Shown here piece by piece: positions 23,235 to 28,185 of a stretch of 28,185 bases of DNA; within the stretch, counting starts at the first letter, position 1, and every line of letters starts with the position of its first letter. Origin of the DNA: an uncultured Clostridium sp. (GTDB lineage: Bacteria > Bacillota > Clostridia > Lachnospirales > Lachnospiraceae); contig NZ_URHZ01000071.1 in the NCBI RefSeq assembly GCF_900547735.1, positions 1 to 28,185 of the forward strand, written 5' to 3'. Below the pieces are notes generated by a model. It did no database searches. It saw nothing but the letters and a program-made list of their open reading frames with translations, and had not been told where the DNA came from. The translations under genes were made by a program, and so were the position numbers.

Positions 23235-24243
23235 CTCTGACCACCTTTTCATTCACTTCCATGACAAATTCCTCCACAGCCCTGTAATCCGGTTCATCGG
23301 GAAGAAGCGTATGTTTTGCCGCATAATCGAGGCGCTTCTCATAATCCGCTAAAATCTCATAGAATTCCCCGCGGTACGAACCGTCCTCCTTCTGGTACTC
23401 CCCGTTCCTCACACTCATAAGAAGAGGCAGCTCCGCCCCGCGGTATGTATTGATCTCTCCCTTTTCCAGAATATCGAGAGCCATCATAAACAGCCTCAGA
23501 AGGTGCATGGCATGTTTATTCAGATGATTGTCGTCTTTCTTCCTGTTTCTCTTTCCCAGATACTGGTATTCCTTCACAATATTATTCATCTCCGCCCACA
23601 GCCCCTTGTAGTCGCGCAGAGGATAGTGGGTGAGTGACGCATCCATAAAAATTTCCGTCTCCATATCCGTTCTCCCGGAACGGTCGATATACAGCCGGAT
23701 CTGTCCCTCCTCAAACTTCTCATACCGGGTCCTGAAGGTGTGCATTGCATTGTTGACGCTGTTCAGAATGTGACGCTCTTTCTCACTCTGTCCGTAGGAA
23801 TCGCGGGCCAGGGCATTCTGCAGCCTGCGAAGCTGCTGATCCGCATAGCCTCCGAAGGACTGGATTGCCTTTTTCGAAAGAAACATCTTTTTCCTCTTCA
23901 GAAGTTCTCTTCCGATACCGCTCAGATACAGATATTTCTCTTCCTCGATTCCCAAAAGCTCACATGTATTCGGATTGCAGCTCAAAAGGAGGTTAATCAT
24001 CTTATTAAAGGAATAGATTACCGTGTCTGTCTTATCATCCACGTACTGTTCGAATTCCGTCATCCCGATCAGATCGGATTTCCAGTTCAGCGTAATTCCG
24101 CGGATATCAATGTCACTGTCCGCGTTGTTGGTTCCATAGGAATAACTGCCTCCCATCGCAAGCAGGATGATATTCTTTCCGAGACGGCCGTTCTCCCTGA
24201 TAAAATTATATTCTTCCGTATCTAATAAAGCTCTGAAATCCAT
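23224..24243 (-). CDS. RlaP/YcgL-family nucleotidyltransferase, first copy
   Basis: A 339-residue member of the same PF10127-type nucleotidyltransferase family as the gene that follows. The signature is MGGSYSYGTNNADSDIDIRG with G32-S33, D44 and D46; a third acid is probably in DKTDTVIYSF near residue 70. The central part (ELLGIEEEKYLYLSGIGREL, KKAIQSFGGYADQQLRRLQN) is typical of the longer subgroup. The chosen ATG at 24243 is preceded by GGAGG; the open frame extends 57 codons further upstream but that extension crosses the ribosome site and is low complexity. It is the first gene of a four-gene operon with a related copy, a pseudouridine synthase and a DNA ligase. Confidence 0.85.
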   Translation of the reverse strand: MDFRALLDTEEYNFIRENGRLGKNIILLAMGGSYSYGTNNADSDIDIRGITLNWKSDLIGMTEFEQYVDDKTDTVIYSFNKMINLLLSCNPNTCELLGIEEEKYLYLSGIGRELLKRKKMFLSKKAIQSFGGYADQQLRRLQNALARDSYGQSEKERHILNSVNNAMHTFRTRYEKFEEGQIRLYIDRSGRTDMETEIFMDASLTHYPLRDYKGLWAEMNNIVKEYQYLGKRNRKKDDNHLNKHAMHLLRLFMMALDILEKGEINTYRGAELPLLMSVRNGEYQKEDGSYRGEFYEILADYEKRLDYAAKHTLLPDEPDYRAVEEFVMEVNEKVVRDEI

Positions 24244-24558
24244 TTTTACCTCCGCCGGATCAGTCAAAAAAGGAACACCGTCCTTCCGATGCTCCCATAT
24301 AGATTCTTTCCAACAATTAAGCCGCTGTCCGCACCCTGCCCAAAAACAGTGTGCTGTAAATAGTAACCCTAATAATAACTGTTCAGAAGGTAGTATTCCG
24401 CGAGGTGCTTTCATGCGTTTTCGCCTGAAAATCCCGAGTTTGGCCAGCGCGAAACGGCATTTTCTGCTGTTTTACGTGCATCGCGAAGCGGTAACTATGA
24501 AGGTACTGAATCGTTACCCCTAATTATAACCTATTATCAAATTTTTTACAAACATCAC
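24244..24558. other. Intergenic region with repeated GTAAC half-sites
   Basis: No convincing gene. It separates the divergent nucleotidyltransferase operon and pseudo-hydrolase gene. GTAAC or GTTAC occurs at about 24363, 24491 and 24513 (the last two forming a GGTAAC-N17-GTTACC inverted repeat, 24490-24518), and continues with the operator at 24573-24591. The promoter of the minus-strand operon should be here but no strong box pair is visible. Confidence 0.4.
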
Positions 24559-24591
24559 TTGACAAGTCAAACTGTAACTGTTATAGTTACA
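24559..24591 (+). promoter_or_regulatory. Promoter with palindromic operator over the -10 box
   Basis: TTGACA (24559-24564), exact 17-base spacer, TATAGT (24582-24587): a near-consensus sigma-A promoter. The perfect inverted repeat TGTAACT-GTTAT-AGTTACA (24573-24591) covers the spacer and -10 box, and a further TGTAACTT half-site lies at 24601-24608. This is the pattern of a tightly repressed promoter; the repressor is not identified in the window. Confidence 0.75.
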
Positions 24592-24673
24592 ATTAAGAAA
24601 TGTAACTTTTCCGATTACATATACCGTAATGATAACGCCGGACTGCATCCGGCACATAGAAAGGAAGGGCTCT

Positions 24674-26197
24674 ATGAACACAAGAGAACACGAAACGATG
24701 AAAATGCGTGGCAGCGCCGATGTATCTTATCTCGGCCGGACTGTCGATGAAATGATTTGGGATTTTATGAAGGAAGAGAAGATTCCCGGCCTGACGCTGG
24801 CTATCGTTCAGGCGCCCTATATACCCAGAGTGGTCGGATACGGTGTTTCCGATGCCGGACAGAAGCGCCTCGCTTCCGCAAACACGATGTGGCCGGCAGG
24901 GCCAATCTCCCAGGCATTCGCAGCCGTAGCCGTCATGCAGCTTTACGAGGACGGAAAACTCGATATCAACGAAGCGGTTGAAAGATATCTCCCGGACATT
25001 CCTGAAACTTTTAAAGACATTACTGTTTTACAGCTTCTCCGCCATGCATCGGGACTTCCCGATTACCGTGAAAACAAGGACTGGACTCCTTTCAGAGAAT
25101 GGCAGAAAGGGGAACTGACCGGCCTGATTGCAGACCAGCCTCTCCAGTTTGCACCTGGCACGGATGTCCGCCTGAGCGCATCCAATTTCCTGCTGCTGAC
25201 ACAGGTTGTCGAGGCAATTTCCGGTAAATCCTACCGTGATTTTGTCACTGAGCGCCAGATTCACTATCTTGGTCTGCGCCACACAGGTTTTGCCGAGGAT
25301 TTGGGTGGATTTGTCCATGAGGATGTATCCCTGACGGAAAATATACATCAAATTTTCAAGAAGGACGGAACCTACATCGATCCGACGGAACCTGCGGCAA
25401 GCTACGATGAGAACGGAAATCTTCTCCCCCGCATCCCGTCATCCGCGCTTCCCGGTTTCTCGGATATCTGGGCGTCGGCACAGGATATTTCCACCTGGGA
25501 TATCGGCCTTGCCGGTTCCGTGCTGATTCATCAGCCCGAAAACAGGGCAATCGTCTATACCCCCTGGAACCTGCCGGACGGCAAAGAGGTTCCTGCGGTG
25601 GCCGGGTGGCAGTTTTACAAACACCGCGGCCTGATGGATATCAAAGGATCTCTTCCCGGCTACTCCTGCTTCCTGAGCCGATTCACCCACTCGGAAGAAC
25701 TGGTATGCGTCACATTGCTTGCCAACAAAGAGGGCGTGGATTTCACAAACCTCGGACGCCGGATTGCCGGAGCGTTCGGCGACCTCCTCTCCACGGGCTA
25801 CGACGATAACAAACTCTACCTTTTTGAGGGACAGCTTCCGGCCGCAGCAGCCGTAGAGAAATTGGAAAAAGAATTATCCGATAGAAAAATTCCTCTTTTT
25901 GCAAAATTTGACCACGCCGCCAATGCCAGGGAAGCAGGGCTGGAGCTGCGCCCTACTACGGTTCTTGTATTCGGTTCCCCGCTTGTGGGCACCGGCCTGA
26001 TGCAGAAAGATCAGAGCATCTCCCTGGAACTGCCTCTTAAGATTTCCGTCTGGGAAGATGAAGCCGGAAGCACATGGCTCGCATTCCCAAGGATTTCAAA
26101 AATGGCCTCGGATTACGGTCTGGACAGCCATCCGGCGGTTCCTAAAATGGAGCTTCTTATGGAAAATCTGGTCCGTAAGGCCGGCAGCATATATTAA
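24674..26197 (+). CDS. Catalytically degenerate beta-lactamase-fold protein fused to DUF302
   Basis: A 507-residue protein. Residues about 20-370 have the serine beta-lactamase/class C penicillin-binding protein fold, recognisable from AVMQLYEDGKLDINEAVERY, LLRHASGLPDY and the LPGYSCFLSRF region. All three catalytic motifs are altered: SxxK reads PISQ (P77, Q80), YxN reads LSA (L167, A169), and the H/KTG motif reads IKG. Residues about 381-507 are a DUF302 domain (KFDHAANAREAGLELRPTTV, then LVFGSPLVGTGLMQ). There is no signal peptide, so it is probably cytoplasmic, unlike secreted beta-lactamases. It therefore is more likely a binding or sensor protein than a hydrolase. The start follows AAGGAAGGG; an ATG 15 codons upstream lacks a ribosome site. 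It lies upstream of thioredoxin and thioredoxin reductase, which have their own promoter. Confidence 0.82.
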   Translation: MNTREHETMKMRGSADVSYLGRTVDEMIWDFMKEEKIPGLTLAIVQAPYIPRVVGYGVSDAGQKRLASANTMWPAGPISQAFAAVAVMQLYEDGKLDINEAVERYLPDIPETFKDITVLQLLRHASGLPDYRENKDWTPFREWQKGELTGLIADQPLQFAPGTDVRLSASNFLLLTQVVEAISGKSYRDFVTERQIHYLGLRHTGFAEDLGGFVHEDVSLTENIHQIFKKDGTYIDPTEPAASYDENGNLLPRIPSSALPGFSDIWASAQDISTWDIGLAGSVLIHQPENRAIVYTPWNLPDGKEVPAVAGWQFYKHRGLMDIKGSLPGYSCFLSRFTHSEELVCVTLLANKEGVDFTNLGRRIAGAFGDLLSTGYDDNKLYLFEGQLPAAAAVEKLEKELSDRKIPLFAKFDHAANAREAGLELRPTTVLVFGSPLVGTGLMQKDQSISLELPLKISVWEDEAGSTWLAFPRISKMASDYGLDSHPAVPKMELLMENLVRKAGSIY

Positions 26198-26248
26198 TGT
26201 GAAAGTATTCCTCCACATACCGTTTCAGCGTCTTTATGTATAATCCGT

Positions 26249-26277
26249 TTCACTTTTAAACAAACTTACTCTATAAT
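26249..26277 (+). promoter_or_regulatory. Promoter of the thioredoxin operon
   Basis: TTCACT (26249-26254), 17-base spacer, TATAAT (26272-26277), about 30 bases before the trxA start codon. A perfect CAGGAGG ribosome site follows. A second TATAAT-like box lies at about 26282. Confidence 0.65.
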
Positions 26278-26307
26278 TAATTATAATAATAATCAGGAGG
26301 TGCCGAT

Positions 26308-26631
26308 ATGGCCGTACTTACGATAAACAAAAATTTTGATGAAACTGTTTTAAAATCTTCCGAACCTGTGGTAGTTGATTTCTGGGCTCCCTGGTGCGGT
26401 TACTGCCGCCGTCTCTCCCCTGCCGTAGACAGGCTGGAGGCCGAGTATGAAGGCAAAATCAAGGTGGCAAAGCTCGATATCGATACCGAGGAAGAACTTG
26501 CAGAAAAATATGAAGTAGACACAATCCCGACTCTGATTTTATTCAAAAACGGTGAAATGGTGGACTCCGTCGTTAACCCGGCTTCACAGGATGCAATCGA
26601 AGAATGGTTAAAAGAAAACGGCGCACTGTAA
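26308..26631 (+). CDS. trxA: Thioredoxin
   Basis: A 107-residue thioredoxin. The redox motif is WCGYC (C30, C33) instead of the standard WCGPC; tyrosine in place of proline is common in clostridial thioredoxins and usually shifts the redox potential. The rest of the fold is standard: VVVDFWAPWC, the conserved cis-proline region TIPTLILFKNG (about residues 73-83) and the C-terminal helix. It reduces disulfides in ribonucleotide reductase, peroxiredoxins and other proteins. It is 13 bp upstream of thioredoxin reductase and clearly co-transcribed with it. Confidence 0.95.
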   Translation: MAVLTINKNFDETVLKSSEPVVVDFWAPWCGYCRRLSPAVDRLEAEYEGKIKVAKLDIDTEEELAEKYEVDTIPTLILFKNGEMVDSVVNPASQDAIEEWLKENGAL

Positions 26632-26644
26632 GAGGAGGTATCAG

Positions 26645-27553
26645 ATGAAACAATCATATGATGTCGCCGTCATTGGCGGCGGACCGGGAGGATATACCGC
26701 TGCGCTCTACTGCGCCAGAAGCGGCTATTCGGTCATTGTACTGGAAAAACTTTCCCCAGGCGGCCAGATGGCCACCACCGGCCAGGTAGATAATTACCCG
26801 GGCTTCGATGAGGGCATTGACGGCTTTGAACTGGGTGAGAAGATGCAGAAAGGCGCAGAGCGTTTCGGCGTGGAGACGGCTTTTGTGAACGTCACGGAGG
26901 CAAAGCTGGACGGAGACATTAAGAAGATTACCACCTCCAAGGGAGAAATTGAGGCCCGTGCGGTGGTGCTCGCTACCGGCGCTTCCCCGCGTGAACTGGG
27001 CCTTGCAGAGGAAAAGATGCTTCGCGGCCGCGGAGTGGCATACTGTGCCACCTGCGACGGCATGATGTATAAAGGCAAGACGGTCGTTGTTGTAGGCGGC
27101 GGAAACAGCGCGGCCGCAGATGCGCTGTACCTTTCAAAGATTTGTAAAAAAGTATATCTCGTACACCGCAGGGACAGTCTCCGCGCCTCCAGGATTTATC
27201 TGGAACCGCTTAAAAACAGCGGCATAGAATTTGTCTGGAACAGCCGGGTAACCGGGATTCTGCACGATAAAAAAGTGTCCGGCGTTATGGTAACGGATAA
27301 CGATGGCACAGTAAAAGAAATCGCATGCGACGGCGTCTTCGCCGCCATCGGCAGAGTGCCCGACACCGGCCTCTTCCAGGGACAGGTGGAAATGGACAAG
27401 CAGGGATATCTGGTTGCCGACGAAACCACCAGGACAAATCTCCCTGGTGTCTTCGCAGTCGGCGACGCCCGCACCAAACCCCTTCGCCAGATCGTAACCG
27501 CAGCAGCCGACGGGGCCGTGGCCTCGCATTACATTGAGGAATATCTGGTATAG
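26645..27553 (+). CDS. trxB: Thioredoxin reductase
   Basis: A 302-residue low-molecular-weight flavoprotein that passes electrons from NAD(P)H to thioredoxin. FAD-binding GGGPGGYTAALYCARSG is at residues 11-27, the redox-active CATCDG at C134 and C137, a second nucleotide-binding GGGNSAAADALYL at about 152-164 followed by HRRDSLRAS (the arginine pair is typical of NADPH preference), and the FAD-binding GVFAVGDAR near residue 270. Length matches the family. A GAGGAGG ribosome site precedes the ATG. A strong terminator follows at 27622-27666. Confidence 0.95.
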   Translation: MKQSYDVAVIGGGPGGYTAALYCARSGYSVIVLEKLSPGGQMATTGQVDNYPGFDEGIDGFELGEKMQKGAERFGVETAFVNVTEAKLDGDIKKITTSKGEIEARAVVLATGASPRELGLAEEKMLRGRGVAYCATCDGMMYKGKTVVVVGGGNSAAADALYLSKICKKVYLVHRRDSLRASRIYLEPLKNSGIEFVWNSRVTGILHDKKVSGVMVTDNDGTVKEIACDGVFAAIGRVPDTGLFQGQVEMDKQGYLVADETTRTNLPGVFAVGDARTKPLRQIVTAAADGAVASHYIEEYLV

Positions 27554-27621
27554 AACCGGTGTGCCGGCTTCAAAAGCAATAATAACGTTTTTTCATACTA
27601 CTCCTTTTTTTCATAAACATA

Positions 27622-27666
27622 GGGATACCGAAAACTCATGAAATGAATTTGCGGTATCCCATTTTT
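27622..27666 (+). terminator. Terminator of the thioredoxin operon
   Basis: GGGATACCG (27622-27630) and CGGTATCCC (27652-27660) form a perfect 9-bp stem, with a 21-base loop, followed by ATTTTTC. Confidence 0.85.
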
Positions 27667-27713
27667 CATTGTTGGAGTCGCCATATGATTGTTATTTAGG
27701 GATTTTATTGAGG

Positions 27714-27782
27714 AATGAGAACGCCGCCGGGACGGTCGGGGGGCGGGATGGTGAGAGGGAGGGGATGAGTCTTCAGTCCCGG
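27714..27782 (-). repeat. Dispersed intergenic repeat, copy B (inverted)
   Basis: The reverse complement of this stretch matches 134-206 over about 70 bases, from CCGGGACTGAAGACTCA to GGCGGCGTTCTCATT, with one short indel and scattered substitutions. Copies B and C (27820-27863) face each other, so a transcript through both could fold on GTCTTCAGTCCCG / CGGGACTGAAGAC. Confidence 0.8.
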
Positions 27783-27819
27783 CTTGCAGAGTGTGGTGAG
27801 GGGGAAGGAAGGTTTTCGA

Positions 27820-27863
27820 CGGGACTGAAGACGCGAAGGTTTTCGCCATCCCGAACTCCGGCC
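27820..27863 (+). repeat. Dispersed intergenic repeat, copy C (partial)
   Basis: CGGGACTGAAGAC at 27820-27832 and GCCATCCCGAACTCCGGCC at 27845-27863 match the start and middle of copy A, but the bases between differ and the GGCGGCGTTCTCATT end is missing. It faces copy B as an imperfect inverted repeat. Confidence 0.65.
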
Positions 27864-28185
27864 TGCGGCCACTGATTTGTTCTTATTCCTTCAAAGGGGA
27901 AGGTACTGTCGCTGCCACTACGTTTCTTCAAGTTCGAAGAGAATGCCTCCCTGTACAGTATTAAATTGATGAATCTGAACTTTAGCGCCTGACCTATTCT
28001 TAAATAACCGTTGAATTTTTTAGAACAATCGAAAAATTTAGCTTTATATTTATCTCCGAATCCAACGCGAAACAACTTCAAAAAGTAAATCGTTCACGAC
28101 TACATAGTGGCTGCGGCGATACCTTCCCCGCACTTGACGAAAGAGACAATCAGCCCCTGAAGCCGGCGGACGGGGCAATCACCTT
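27864..28185. other. Unassigned tail without a clear gene
   Basis: I find no gene with a ribosome site here. A minus-strand frame (27773-28081) runs through the dispersed repeat and starts without a visible ribosome site. A second minus-strand frame ending near 28050 reads ADCLFRQVRGRYRRSHYVVV, which has the look of a short open frame but cannot be assigned. The stretch may belong to a repeat, a relic or an untranslated region continuing beyond the window. Confidence 0.4.

Noticed and set aside
24674..26197. Active beta-lactamase or antibiotic-resistance gene
   Set aside because: The nucleophilic Ser, the Lys of SxxK and the YxN motif are all replaced and there is no signal peptide.
27773..28081. 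102-codon minus-strand frame as a gene
   Set aside because: Its C-terminal third is a translation of the dispersed repeat and no ribosome site precedes it.

Overview
The window looks like chromosomal DNA of a Clostridia/Lachnospiraceae-type anaerobe (Enterocloster, Hungatella or [Clostridium] symbiosum-like). I infer this from the roughly 50% GC content, strong GGAGG ribosome sites, the acetyl-CoA-type MetA, CGYC thioredoxin, aldo-keto reductase with an Fe-S tail, and the mix of TRAP and MATE transporters. The species assignment is inference. There are no rRNA, tRNA or CRISPR loci.

Layout. (1) 1-51: the 5' end of a group II intron, minus strand, running out of the window. (2) 204-2972, minus: a YfcC-type carrier and an M20 amidohydrolase, probably an import-and-hydrolyse pair. 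(3) 3309-5083, plus: a MarR regulator and MATE exporter with a clear promoter/operator. (4) 5219-12896, minus: a six-gene catabolic operon (TRAP transporter dctP-dctQ-dctM, IolC-like sugar kinase, DhnA/LsrF-like class I aldolase, zinc alcohol dehydrogenase), preceded by a DeoR regulator plus VOC protein unit and separated from it by a terminator. (5) 13026-14475, minus: a three-part regulator whose translation start is puzzling. (6) 14711-16873: a 29-residue membrane peptide, an aldo-keto reductase with two 4Fe-4S motifs, and a secreted protein. (7) 17220-19489: metA, and divergently a ferritin-like protein with a pentapeptide-repeat linker. (8) 19600-24243, minus: a four-gene nucleic-acid operon (two tandem RlaP/YcgL-type nucleotidyltransferases, an RluF-like pseudouridine synthase, a divergent NAD-dependent DNA ligase). 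(9) 24674-27553, plus: a serine beta-lactamase-fold protein that has lost its catalytic motifs and is fused to DUF302, then thioredoxin and thioredoxin reductase. (10) 27554-28185: a terminator, two copies of a dispersed repeat also present at 134-206, and an unassigned tail.

How the genes may work together. The TRAP operon suggests uptake of a sugar acid or polyol-like compound, oxidation by the dehydrogenase, phosphorylation by the kinase and cleavage by the aldolase; the substrate cannot be read from the sequence. The nucleotidyltransferase-RluF-ligase operon looks like an RNA/DNA end-processing or modification group. The most unusual items are the pseudo-beta-lactamase/DUF302 fusion, the tandem nucleotidyltransferase operon with a divergent ligase, the regulator with an excellent ribosome site but no start codon, and the dispersed repeat at both window ends.
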